The notes beneath the pieces were generated by a model. The model saw only the letters and a program-made list of their open reading frames with translations, ran no database searches and had not been told where the DNA came from. Source: DASZXJ01 sp035545895 (GTDB lineage Bacteria; Planctomycetota; Phycisphaerae; Tepidisphaerales; Tepidisphaeraceae). Taken from it: a stretch of DNA of 39,394 nt. The stretch covers positions 1-39,394 of the forward strand of contig DASZXJ010000043.1 of assembly GCA_035545895.1 (NCBI GenBank). The letters run 5' to 3'. Of this stretch, positions 17,363-25,217 are shown one piece after another. Each line of letters begins with the position of its first letter. The first letter of the stretch is position 1. Both the position numbers and the translations under genes were made by a program.

Positions 17363-17440
17363 AAGCCCGGCCCTTCAGGGCCGGGGCTCCACTCCCGTTC
17401 AAATCACAGAGCCCGCCCCCGACCCTGAAGGATCGGGCTT
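17363..17440. repeat. Inverted pair of a 27-32 nt repeat
   Basis: A 27-nt unit at 17363-17389 (starts AAGCCCGGCCCTTCAGGG) has an imperfect inverse copy at 17409-17440 (starts AAGCCCGATCCTTCAGGG on the minus strand). The second copy is inside the 3' end of the mannosidase gene and encodes its last residues. Confidence 0.6.
17366..17385. terminator. GC hairpin between the convergent tmk-like and mannosidase genes
   Basis: CCCGGCCC-TTCA-GGGCCGGG forms an 8-bp stem with a 4-nt loop, 9 nt after the second tmk-like stop. There is no T-run, so an intrinsic terminator is not certain. Confidence 0.45.
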
Positions 17441-19963
17441 GCCAAACCAATTCGCGCACTGCAGGACCGGCGGCGCCGTGAGTTCCATCACGTCAAGTTG
17501 CGCGTTCGACCAAACCCCAAACTCCCGCGTTTCCCCCGGCAATAGCGTCACGAAATTGTCATCGACCATTCCATCCGGATCGAGACGGTCGATGTTGATC
17601 GTCAAATCCCGAACCAGCGCATCCGTCGAAATCGTCAAACGACCTTGCGCAAAACTGCACCGCAGATTCGGCCTGGGATAATTCAGTTCCCGATCCCGCG
17701 CGAAGTACCAGAGCGCGCGTGAATCATCGACCCGCGCAATAACAAACTCGCGTGATGGATCGCGCGGCGATGCGATCGCCGTTGGCAATATCGCAGCCCG
17801 CAGGTTGCTGCGCGGAGGAACATCAATCTGGACCGCGCGGATTGCGAGTTCCTTGCCGGCAAAGTCCATCCTTCGGATCTGCACCTGGCCGCGCCAGGGT
17901 TCGTCGCTGTCGTTGTTGGCGTAGAGCACGAGCACATCGGCCTCGGGTTGGATCGTTAGAAGACGAGGTTGATAGAATCGTCTCGTCGCGTACCAGAGCG
18001 GTTTCAGTCTTCCATCGGAATCGATCGCGCTCCAGCTCGTCACCGGGTAGCAATCGTTCAATTGCCAGTAAAGCGTGCCCATGCAGACCGGCTGGCGTGA
18101 GCGGAACCACTCCACGCCGGCCGTCAGTGCTCGGGCCTGATTGATTTGCAATAGATAGTGGTAGTCGTCGTAGTTATCCGGGATGTCGAAGTCTTTGAGA
18201 AGCAACTTCTCATTTCGTGCGTTGCCGCCGGGCGATTTCTGATGAAGTTCCAGCGATTTTGATCCCCGATGCAGTTCTTCTTTCGCGATGGCGCAAGCGA
18301 GAGTCGTGTAGTTTGGAGGGCCTTGATATCCAAACTCCGAGCAGAATCGTGGGGAAAACCAGCGGTAATTGTTGTAATCGCCGGGGCCGTGCCAGACTTC
18401 CCAGATGTGTTTGTTGCCGTGAGTCGAGAGGTTCGGTTCCAAGCCATTCTCGTAATCGGGGTCGCCCGACCAGGGGCTGGCCGCCCAATACGGCCGCGAG
18501 GGATCGATTTCCTTTACGATCTTCGGCAGCAGGTCGAAATAGTAACCCTGCCCCCACTGTTTGCCGGCCAACTGCTCCTTCCACTTCACCAGCTTGCCCG
18601 TGCCATCATCCGTCACGTCCTTGTGATACATCCAGACGTTTTCGTTACAGCCGTTCCACAGCACCAAACTCGGGTGATGCGCCAATCGCGCAACGTTGTA
18701 CTTCGCTTCGGCTTCGACCTCCGACTTAAACGGCTCGGCCTCGGGGTAGGCAGCGCACGCAAACGGAAAATCCTGCCAGACGAGCATGCCCGTTTCATCG
18801 CAGATGTCATAGAATTCATCTGTCTCGTAAATCCCGCCGCCCCACACGCGCAGCATGTTGGCGTTGGCATCGAGGGCTTGCTGGATTCTCTTGCGGTATC
18901 GTTCAGGCGTGCAGGCGCGATCGAGAAAGCAATCATCGGGAATCCAGTTGAACCCTTTGCAGAAAATCGGCTTGCCGTTGACTTTCAAGACAAAAGCCTG
19001 GCCGATGTCGTCGGGATGCGTGTCGAGTTCGACGGTGCGAAGAGCGACGCGGCGCGCCCAAACATCTTGCGTCTCAGTCTGATTCGGATTCTGATTCGGC
19101 GTGGCTGTGACATACACCTGAAGTACATATAAAGCTTGATCGCCATAGCCAAATGGCCACCATTTAAGTGGATTGTTTACAATTAGATGTGCTGTCGCCG
19201 TCTTGACGGTATTCTCGAGAACAGTCCATTGGAACTTGTCATCTTTTCCAGCGCGCATCCCCAATTCCCATTTATGATTGCTTGAAAGCTCTCCGGCTAA
19301 GTCTAAGTCAACTTCAACTTCGACAGTAGCTTCCCCCTCGGAAAGATTTGTGCGAGGTCGAACAGCTTTGATCCTCAATCGACTCCACCCCTCCAACCTC
19401 ACCCCTTTCCAAATCCCGCACGTCGGGACGACCGGGCCCCAGTCCCAGCCGAAGTTGCAGGCCATCTTTCTTATGAAGTTGTACGCCCCGCCATAGAAGA
19501 TGCCGGGCAGATAGCCGAGCTTGTCGCGCATCCGGGCTGCGTAATTGACAGGGGATTCGAAGAGGATGGTCAGCTCGTTTTTCCCCTTTTTCAGCGCCCG
19601 TCGAACGTCGAAACGATACCCGCAGTGCATGTTTTGCGTCCGCGCGACTTCGGAGCCGTTCAAAATAATCGTCGCGACCGTATCCAGCCCATCGCAGACC
19701 AGGTCGATCCGCTCGTGATCAAATAGTTTCGGATCGGCATCGAAGTAAGTAGTGTACTGCCAATCGGTTCGGCCAATCCAAAACAACTTGGGTTCGTTTT
19801 GACCAAAATAGGGATCATCAATCAGCCCCGCGCGCAGCAGATCGGTATGGACACAACCAGGAACGCGCGCGAGGATGGTTGCATCTCGGATCGCGTCGGG
19901 TACTTCAGAGAAATTCGAGATGGCCTTGACGGTCCAGTCATCGCTAAGCCGTTGCTTCAACAT
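17399..19963 (-). CDS. Glycoside hydrolase family 2 beta-mannosidase
   Basis: 854 residues, with the usual GH2 mannosidase layout: a jelly-roll sugar-binding domain (about 1-190), Ig-like domain (about 195-310), TIM barrel (about 320-620) and C-terminal beta domains. The acid/base Glu is E441 in WNGCNENVW, and the nucleophile E543 in FCSEFGYQGPP. GWDWGPVVPTCGIW and LRVWGGGIYE are typical of beta-mannosidases that act on mannan oligosaccharides. No signal peptide is seen, so it is probably cytoplasmic. The final residues (GKPDPSGSGAGSV) are encoded by a dispersed repeat. It lies 133 bp after DAHP synthase on the same strand, with an AT-rich gap that may carry its own promoter. Confidence 0.92.
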   Translation of the reverse strand: MLKQRLSDDWTVKAISNFSEVPDAIRDATILARVPGCVHTDLLRAGLIDDPYFGQNEPKLFWIGRTDWQYTTYFDADPKLFDHERIDLVCDGLDTVATIILNGSEVARTQNMHCGYRFDVRRALKKGKNELTILFESPVNYAARMRDKLGYLPGIFYGGAYNFIRKMACNFGWDWGPVVPTCGIWKGVRLEGWSRLRIKAVRPRTNLSEGEATVEVEVDLDLAGELSSNHKWELGMRAGKDDKFQWTVLENTVKTATAHLIVNNPLKWWPFGYGDQALYVLQVYVTATPNQNPNQTETQDVWARRVALRTVELDTHPDDIGQAFVLKVNGKPIFCKGFNWIPDDCFLDRACTPERYRKRIQQALDANANMLRVWGGGIYETDEFYDICDETGMLVWQDFPFACAAYPEAEPFKSEVEAEAKYNVARLAHHPSLVLWNGCNENVWMYHKDVTDDGTGKLVKWKEQLAGKQWGQGYYFDLLPKIVKEIDPSRPYWAASPWSGDPDYENGLEPNLSTHGNKHIWEVWHGPGDYNNYRWFSPRFCSEFGYQGPPNYTTLACAIAKEELHRGSKSLELHQKSPGGNARNEKLLLKDFDIPDNYDDYHYLLQINQARALTAGVEWFRSRQPVCMGTLYWQLNDCYPVTSWSAIDSDGRLKPLWYATRRFYQPRLLTIQPEADVLVLYANNDSDEPWRGQVQIRRMDFAGKELAIRAVQIDVPPRSNLRAAILPTAIASPRDPSREFVIARVDDSRALWYFARDRELNYPRPNLRCSFAQGRLTISTDALVRDLTINIDRLDPDGMVDDNFVTLLPGETREFGVWSNAQLDVMELTAPPVLQCANWFGKPDPSGSGAGSVI

Positions 19964-20003
19964 AATTTACAACAGCGACCCAATACAGCTTTTCTTTATA
20001 TCG

Positions 20004-20015
20004 AGTCGCGCGACT
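20004..20015. promoter_or_regulatory. 12-bp palindrome AGTCGCGCGACT upstream of the mannosidase
   Basis: The perfect palindrome sits about 40 nt before the mannosidase ATG in an AT-rich 133-bp gap, next to a TATAAA stretch on the minus strand. A regulator operator is possible but unproven. Confidence 0.25.
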
Positions 20016-20096
20016 TTTTCTGAGACAAAGGTCTTCAAATATAAATTATTTTTCGCCCTGCCGAACAATTCCATTTTTTTCTAACGAATTTCAGTT

Positions 20097-21122
20097 TTAC
20101 ACTTCCCGATCCACCGCTGCCGCCACGCGCTTGATCGACGCCATCATGTCCTTGAACATCTGTGGCGTGAGCGATTGCGCCCCGTCCGTCATCGCGTGCT
20201 CGGGATCATCGTGCACTTCGAGAATCAATCCATCGGCACCGCACGCCACTGCGGCGCGGCACATCGGCTCGACGAGATGTCGCTTGCCTGTGCCATGGCT
20301 GGGATCGACCACAACCGGCAGGTGTGATCGACGGTGCAATTCGGGAACAATCGCCAGCGGCAGCGTGTTGCGGACATAATCCGATTCGAACGTGCGAATG
20401 CCGCGCTCGCAGAGGATGACCTGCGTATTTCCGCCAGCCAGGATGTATTCCGCAGCGAGCATGAACTCCTCGAAGGTCGCGCTCATGCCGCGTTTGAGGA
20501 GGATGGGTTTGCGCGTTTCGCCCAGCTTGGTGAGCAGGTTGAAATTCTGCATGTTGCGCGCGCCGACCTGCAATACATCGGCGTATTCGACGCATACCGG
20601 AATTTGATCGATGCTCATGACTTCGGTCACGATGGCCAGCCCGGTCTTTTCGCGAGCTTCGGCGAGGTACTTCAGTCCCTCTTCAGCAAGACCCTGGAAG
20701 CTGTATGGATTGGTGCGCGGCTTGAATGCTCCGCCTCGCAGGCCGACCGCGCCGGCTTCCTTGACCGCGTGCGCGACATCAAGCAGCTTGCCGCGATCTT
20801 CAACACTGCAAGGCCCGGCAATGACCGGCACCTTCTTGCCCCCCACGACCCCGCCCAGCTTGCCGCCGAGCGGAACGAGGGTTCGTTCCTTATGTACTTC
20901 GACGGACGCCATCTTATATGGCGCAAGAATCGGCACGACCTTGTCCACGCCTTCGATTGATTCCAAAGCACTGCGATCCTTGTTGCGGTCATCGCCAATG
21001 ACTGCAACCACCGTGCGTTCCGTGCCGACGATGACGTGATCTTTCAATCCCATGTCTCGCACCAGTTTGACGACACGTTCGACCTGCTGTTTGCTCGAAC
21101 CGGGTTTCATGACGACCACCAT
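20097..21122 (-). CDS. aroF: 3-deoxy-7-phosphoheptulonate (DAHP) synthase, type I-beta
   Basis: 341 residues. It condenses phosphoenolpyruvate and erythrose 4-phosphate, opening the shikimate pathway. The first ~70 residues form a ferredoxin-like regulatory domain (VVVMKPGSSKQQVERVV), as in the Thermotoga enzyme, which allows feedback by aromatic amino acids. The TIM barrel carries AGPCSVE, KPRTNPYSFQGL, LKRGMSATFEEFM and VDPSHGTGKR. The ATG has GGGAG 7 nt upstream. Between that site and the promoter lie a leader peptide rich in Phe, Trp and Tyr codons and a terminator hairpin, so expression is probably controlled by transcription attenuation. Confidence 0.95.
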   Translation of the reverse strand: MVVVMKPGSSKQQVERVVKLVRDMGLKDHVIVGTERTVVAVIGDDRNKDRSALESIEGVDKVVPILAPYKMASVEVHKERTLVPLGGKLGGVVGGKKVPVIAGPCSVEDRGKLLDVAHAVKEAGAVGLRGGAFKPRTNPYSFQGLAEEGLKYLAEAREKTGLAIVTEVMSIDQIPVCVEYADVLQVGARNMQNFNLLTKLGETRKPILLKRGMSATFEEFMLAAEYILAGGNTQVILCERGIRTFESDYVRNTLPLAIVPELHRRSHLPVVVDPSHGTGKRHLVEPMCRAAVACGADGLILEVHDDPEHAMTDGAQSLTPQMFKDMMASIKRVAAAVDREV

Positions 21123-21138
21123 TTTCGATCTCCCAATG

Positions 21139-21170
21139 AAAAAAGCCCCAGGACCGCGTCCTGAGGCTTT
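21139..21170 (-). terminator. Attenuator terminator before DAHP synthase
   Basis: On the minus strand AAAGCCTCAGGAC (21170-21158) pairs with GTCCTGGGGCTTT (21154-21142) over 13 bp with one G-U, loop GCG, and a run of six T ends at 21139. It lies 16 nt before the DAHP synthase start, so it would stop transcription ahead of the gene. Read on the plus strand the hairpin lacks a T-run. Confidence 0.85.
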
Positions 21171-21202
21171 GATGTTTCTTTGATTCGAGTCAGCTCAGAA
21201 CG
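21157..21202 (-). promoter_or_regulatory. Antiterminator alternative to the attenuator hairpin
   Basis: CGTTCTGAG (21202-21194), which includes the leader stop codon, can pair over 9 bp (one G-U) with CTCAGGACG (21165-21157), the 5' arm of the terminator. The same bases (CCGCGT, 21205-21200) can instead pair with ACGCGG (21248-21243) inside the leader, just before the Phe-Trp-Phe codons. These are the classical 1:2, 2:3 and 3:4 stems. Confidence 0.75.
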
Positions 21203-21272
21203 CGGGTTGGGTGTTGGGGCTAAAGTAGCCGCTAAACCAAAACCGCGTAAAACCATTGGAAAGCCGACTCAT
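21195..21272 (-). CDS. Aromatic-rich leader peptide of DAHP synthase
   Basis: A 25-codon frame from ATG 21272 to TGA 21195. Seven of its residues are aromatic, mostly packed into FTRFWFSGYF (residues 8-17), with Phe codons at 8, 11, 13, 17 and 25, Trp at 12 and Tyr at 16. Its stop codon lies inside the antiterminator arm, so a ribosome ending here would free the terminator to form, while one stalled for charged Phe, Trp or Tyr tRNA would mask ACGCGG and let the antiterminator form. The frame continues upstream on the minus strand as a spurious antisense ORF. Expression has not been shown; the case rests on codon content and matched pairing. Confidence 0.8.
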   Translation of the reverse strand: MSRLSNGFTRFWFSGYFSPNTQPAF

Positions 21273-21280
21273 GGACAAGC

Positions 21281-21308
21281 AGCCTACCATAGGCAAGGGC
21301 ATTGTCAA
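21281..21308 (-). promoter_or_regulatory. Likely promoter of the leader/DAHP synthase transcript
   Basis: TTGACA (21308-21303) and TAGGCT (21286-21281) are 16 nt apart on the minus strand. Transcription would start near 21274, almost at the leader ATG. The -10 box is weak. Confidence 0.4.
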
Positions 21309-21323
21309 ACGGAAAGACCTGGC

Positions 21324-21352
21324 TTGACAATAACCCCTTGACCCACGAAAAC
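21324..21352 (+). promoter_or_regulatory. Possible tRNA-Pro promoter
   Basis: TTGACA at 21324-21329 lies 35 nt before the tRNA. Together with the divergent TTGACA it forms an exact inverted repeat ATTGTCAA / TTGACAAT (21301-21308, 21324-21331). No good -10 box was found (GAAAAC at 21347-21352). Confidence 0.35.
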
Positions 21353-21364
21353 TTGCGTTCAATC

Positions 21365-21438
21365 CGGGGCGTAGCTCAGCTTGGTAGAGCGTCTGGTTTG
21401 GGACCAGAAGGTCGCAGGTTCGAATCCTGTCGCCCCGA
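21365..21438 (+). tRNA. tRNA-Pro (anticodon UGG)
   Basis: The 74-nt cloverleaf has acceptor CGGGGCG (21365-21371) pairing with CGCCCCG, then discriminator A. The D arm is GCTCAGCTTGGTAGAGC. The anticodon stem TCTGG/CCAGA encloses loop TTTGGGA with anticodon TGG at 21399-21401. The T arm is GCAGGTTCGAATCCTGT. No CCA is encoded. It lies 20 nt before argC, so it is probably processed from a common transcript, and its promoter region is divergent from that of the DAHP synthase leader. Confidence 0.97.
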
Positions 21439-21458
21439 ATGATTTTTATCTTCTTATC

Positions 21459-22424
21459 ATGGGTATACGAATTGGTATCGTTGGCGTAAGTGGTTATGGC
21501 GGCGGAGAGGTGTTGCGGCTTTGCGCGACGCATCCTTCGTTTGAAGTCGTTTATGTGGCCGGCGAATCGAGCGCGGGGGCGAAGCTTGGCAGCAAATTTC
21601 CGGGGATCGGCAAGCTGGGCGACTTGGAAATTCAGAAGTGGAATCCGTCTGAACTGCCGAAACTGGACCTGCTGTTTGCTTCCTTGCCGACCGGGGAATC
21701 GACGGGCGCGCTCAGCCGCATCGCGGCGACGCGGATTGTCGATATCGGCGGCGATCATCGCTTCGTCGAAGGATGGACCTACGGCCTGGCAGACATCTGG
21801 CCGGATCAGGTTCGCAAATCCAATCGGATCGCCAACCCGGGCTGCTATCCCGCAGCCACCATCGGCGCGCTCGCTCCGCTGGTGGCGGCCAAGATGGTCG
21901 ATCCGGCCAGCATCATCGTTGATGCCAAGAGCGGGGTGAGCGGCGCGGGCCGAGGCGGCGGCTCGACGTTCGGATTTGCAGAAGTCAATGAAGATGTCTC
22001 GGCGTATGGCATTCTCAAGCACACCCACGTGCCCGAAATGAACAAGGCGCTGAGCCAGCTTTTTGGCCAGACCCTGGCGATTCAGTTTACGCCTCATCTG
22101 ATTCCGATGACCCGGGGCATCCTGTCAACCTGTTATTGCCGCGGCAAGGCCACGACCGTCCAATGCATAGAGATGGCGCGCAGGTTTTACGAGGGGCGGT
22201 CTTTTGTGCGGGTGGTCGAGCAGGCGCCGCATACCAAATGGGCGACAGGATCGAATCTTTCCTACGTGTCGTACGCGGCCGATCCTGAGCGCAACATCAT
22301 TATGGCGTTTGGCGCGATCGACAATCTCGGCAAGGGCGCGGCCGGGCAGGCGGTTCAAAACGCCAATCTCATGTGCGGTTTGTCTGAGACGACGGGATTG
22401 GAAGGCACGCCGTTGTGGCCATAA
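21459..22424 (+). CDS. argC: N-acetyl-gamma-glutamyl-phosphate reductase
   Basis: 321 residues from ATG 21459. It reduces N-acetylglutamyl phosphate to the semialdehyde in arginine synthesis, using NADPH. The N-terminal GIVGVSGYGGGEVLRLC is the dinucleotide-binding motif. The catalytic Cys129 is in ANPGCYPAATIGAL, followed by KSGVSGAGRG and the KHTHVPEM stretch, which includes the active-site His. The reading frame is open back to 21381, inside the tRNA, so that earlier start is false. No other arg gene is in the window. A weak hairpin (GTTTA 22425-22429 with TAAAC 22440-22444, then TTTT) follows the stop and may act as a terminator. Confidence 0.94.
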   Translation: MGIRIGIVGVSGYGGGEVLRLCATHPSFEVVYVAGESSAGAKLGSKFPGIGKLGDLEIQKWNPSELPKLDLLFASLPTGESTGALSRIAATRIVDIGGDHRFVEGWTYGLADIWPDQVRKSNRIANPGCYPAATIGALAPLVAAKMVDPASIIVDAKSGVSGAGRGGGSTFGFAEVNEDVSAYGILKHTHVPEMNKALSQLFGQTLAIQFTPHLIPMTRGILSTCYCRGKATTVQCIEMARRFYEGRSFVRVVEQAPHTKWATGSNLSYVSYAADPERNIIMAFGAIDNLGKGAAGQAVQNANLMCGLSETTGLEGTPLWP

Positions 22425-22508
22425 GTTTAACGGCCCCGCTAAACAGTTTTCATCATTTCCGTGTTGGCGCAGTATAAATGTTCGTCCCCTTCTCGTGCGG
22501 AGATATTT

Positions 22509-25214
22509 ATGCAATCAGGGTCGCCAAATGAACTCAATCGTCGGCAGTTTTTGAAAAACAGTGCAGCCGCAGCGGGCGCGGTGGCTGCAGGCTCACTCAC
22601 CGGCTGTGCAACGACTGCTCCTGTGATCGACAAACGCGCCGCCGTGTCGATCCTTTACGATCCATCCGATACGATTGCTGCTTCACAACCCTCGCAATGG
22701 GCGATTGAGCAGCTCCGAAGTTCAATCGCTTCAAGAGATATTCCCGTACGTATCTGCCGCAAGATGGATGAGGTGAATCCAGCCGATTTGCGCATCAATG
22801 CACAGGCAATTCCCAACCTGGGACCAAACGATTCCGAAATGGCATCGCTGGACGTCGAATCAAAGGCAGGCCGCTCGGCAATTATCGCTGCGGGGAGCGA
22901 TCCGCGCGGGCTGACATACGCACTCACTGAATTGGCCGAGATTGCCGCATTGGAACCGGACCCGATGGCAGCCTTGGCTGCCATCAAGCCGAGCACGGAG
23001 CGCCCCGCCAACAGAATCCGCAGCGTCATGCGGATGTTTGTCACCAACGTCGAGGACAAATCATGGTACAACGACCGCGAGTTTTGGAAATCATATTTGT
23101 CGATGCTGGCGACCAATCGCTTTAATCGGGTCAATTTGTCGCTGGGGCTGGGATATGATGCGCCGAGTGGGCTTGATGATTCGTATTTCTTCTTCGCGTA
23201 TCCATTCCTGCTCAATATGCCCGGCTACAACGTTCGCGCGACGAACCTGCCCGATGCCGAACGTGACAACAACCTCGCAATGCTTCGATTTATCAGTGAT
23301 GAAGCGGCTGCGCGCGGATTGCAGTTCCAACTCGGACTTTGGACGCATGCATATGTCTTCACGAACAGCCCGCGGGTGAATCATCGAATTGAAGGATTGA
23401 CCGATCAGACACATGGACCGTATTGCCGTGATGCGCTGGCGCAAGTGCTTAAGGAATGTCCGAATATCACGGGAGTGACATTCCGCATCCACGGCGAGAG
23501 CGGCGTGCCGGAGGGCAGTTACGATTTTTGGAAAACGGTGTTCACGGGTTGCGTGCAGAGTGGCCGTAAGGTCGAAATCGACATGCACGCCAAGGGAATG
23601 GATCAGCAAACGATCGACGTGGCCATGAGCACCGATTTGCCGATTAACATTTCACCGAAATTCTGGGCGGAGCATTGCGGGCTGCCCTATCACCAGGCGG
23701 CCATTCGTTCGACGGAATTGCCGACCCGCGAGCGCGGCGGCGGCGCGTTTGCACAAAGCAACGGCGCTCGCAGCTTCCTGCGATATGGCTATGGCGACCT
23801 GCTCGCCGAAGACCGCAAGTACGGCATTCTGCATCGAATCTGGCCTGGCACACAGCGGCTACTCTTGTGGGGTGATCCCGCGTTTGCCGCTGGTTATGGA
23901 CGGGCGTTCAGTTTTTGCGGTTCACTGGGCGGTGAACTGATGGAGCCTCTCTCGTTCAAGGGACGCAAAGGTTCCGGTTTGCCGGGTGGACGGGATGGAT
24001 ATGCGGACAAAACGCTGCGCACGCCCGGCGGCGACTTTGAGAAATACGCTTACACCTATCTGCTCTGGGGCCGGATGATGTACAACCCGGATTGCTCGCC
24101 GGATGTATGGAAACGACATCTCAACAAAGATTATGGAGACTCCGCGATGGAGACGGGCCGGGCAATGGCGTATGCAGGACGCATTCTGCCTTTGTTCACG
24201 ACCGCGCATCTTCCATCCGGTTCCAACAATAACTATTGGCCGGAGATGTATTTCAATATGTCGATTGTGGACGCCTCGCGCCCTCAGCCTTATACCGATA
24301 CACTGAATCCCAAAACGTTTGGCGGCGTGAGCCCGCTGGACCCGCAGCTCTTTTCGCGCGCGGTCGATTACGCGGATGAATTGCTGGCCAACAAGGTGGG
24401 CGGCAAATACTCGCCGGCAGAGGTCGCTAGCTGGCTGCAGAGTCTTGCGGATACCGCGTCGGAACAACTGCGCCCGGCCCAGAAGAAAGCAGCCAAACCG
24501 TCGCCTGTGCTTCGCAGAATGCTGATCGATGTAGCGACGCAAACAGGCTTGGGCAGGTTTTTTGCCGACAAATTGCGAGCGGGTGTCCTATATGCGGTTT
24601 ACGAAAGGACGGGCGACCGCGAAGTGTTCAGCGAAGCGCTCAGCGCCTATCGCTCGGCACGCGAGCATTGGGCGAACATTTCCAGGCTCACGAAAAATAT
24701 CTACATGCAGGATGTTTCCTACGGCAGCGGCAATTTTCAGCGCGGCAACTGGTCGGACCGTCTCGCGTCGATCGACCACGACATCGAATTAATGTCCCTG
24801 CGTGGACAGACCCCGCCCACACCGACTGTGAAGGCCAGCCCCGAAACAATTGCTTCGATCATCAAGGCGGTCAAAGCGCCGTCGGCTCGCCCGCAAGCAG
24901 CCATCAAGCATGATGTGCCAGGTTCATTCAAGCGCGGCCAGGCGATCGCACTTCAGATTGGAATTACATCCGGCGAAGTCAAAGAGGTGCAATTGCATTA
25001 TCGTCGAACACATCAGGCGCAAGCGTGGCAGTCAATGGCGATGGAAGGCGCGGGAACAACTTTCTCGGCGAATATCCCGGCGGAATACACCGACTCGGCT
25101 TTTCCGATGACTTATTATTTTGAGTTGACCGACTCAAGTGGCCGGGCGTGGATTTGGCCGGGCTTCAATCCGAGTTTGTCGAATCAGCCTTATTATCTGG
25201 TTCGGCAGGGATAA
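22509..25214 (+). CDS. Large Tat-exported lipoprotein, possibly glycan-related
   Basis: 901 residues from ATG 22509. The N-terminus has a twin-arginine signal NRRQFLKNSAAAAGAVAAGS followed by a lipobox (LTGC), so it should cross the membrane folded and be lipidated. After it comes an alpha/beta domain with SDPRGLTYALTELAEI, a pattern seen ahead of the catalytic barrels of GH20, GH67 and GH115 enzymes. A likely TIM-barrel stretch follows (MLATNRFNRVNLSLGLGYD, FQLGLWTHAYVF, ITGVTFRIHGESG). The last ~100 residues look like a beta-sandwich. I do not recognise the family; an alpha-glucuronidase-like or hexosaminidase-like activity is only a guess. An upstream ATG at 22461 would place residues before the Tat signal, so 22509 is preferred. 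Confidence 0.6.
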   Translation: MQSGSPNELNRRQFLKNSAAAAGAVAAGSLTGCATTAPVIDKRAAVSILYDPSDTIAASQPSQWAIEQLRSSIASRDIPVRICRKMDEVNPADLRINAQAIPNLGPNDSEMASLDVESKAGRSAIIAAGSDPRGLTYALTELAEIAALEPDPMAALAAIKPSTERPANRIRSVMRMFVTNVEDKSWYNDREFWKSYLSMLATNRFNRVNLSLGLGYDAPSGLDDSYFFFAYPFLLNMPGYNVRATNLPDAERDNNLAMLRFISDEAAARGLQFQLGLWTHAYVFTNSPRVNHRIEGLTDQTHGPYCRDALAQVLKECPNITGVTFRIHGESGVPEGSYDFWKTVFTGCVQSGRKVEIDMHAKGMDQQTIDVAMSTDLPINISPKFWAEHCGLPYHQAAIRSTELPTRERGGGAFAQSNGARSFLRYGYGDLLAEDRKYGILHRIWPGTQRLLLWGDPAFAAGYGRAFSFCGSLGGELMEPLSFKGRKGSGLPGGRDGYADKTLRTPGGDFEKYAYTYLLWGRMMYNPDCSPDVWKRHLNKDYGDSAMETGRAMAYAGRILPLFTTAHLPSGSNNNYWPEMYFNMSIVDASRPQPYTDTLNPKTFGGVSPLDPQLFSRAVDYADELLANKVGGKYSPAEVASWLQSLADTASEQLRPAQKKAAKPSPVLRRMLIDVATQTGLGRFFADKLRAGVLYAVYERTGDREVFSEALSAYRSAREHWANISRLTKNIYMQDVSYGSGNFQRGNWSDRLASIDHDIELMSLRGQTPPTPTVKASPETIASIIKAVKAPSARPQAAIKHDVPGSFKRGQAIALQIGITSGEVKEVQLHYRRTHQAQAWQSMAMEGAGTTFSANIPAEYTDSAFPMTYYFELTDSSGRAWIWPGFNPSLSNQPYYLVRQG

Positions 25215-25217
25215 GGG

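Noticed and set aside
21381..21458. Upstream argC start inside the tRNA
   Set aside because: Residues are encoded by tRNA-Pro; ArgC similarity begins at ATG 21459.
21195..22097. 300-residue minus-strand ORF across argC and tRNA-Pro
   Set aside because: Antisense to two certain genes. Only its last 25 codons are meaningful, as the DAHP synthase leader peptide.
22425..22449. Strong terminator after argC
   Set aside because: Only a 5-bp stem with a 10-nt loop and four T; mentioned under argC as weak.
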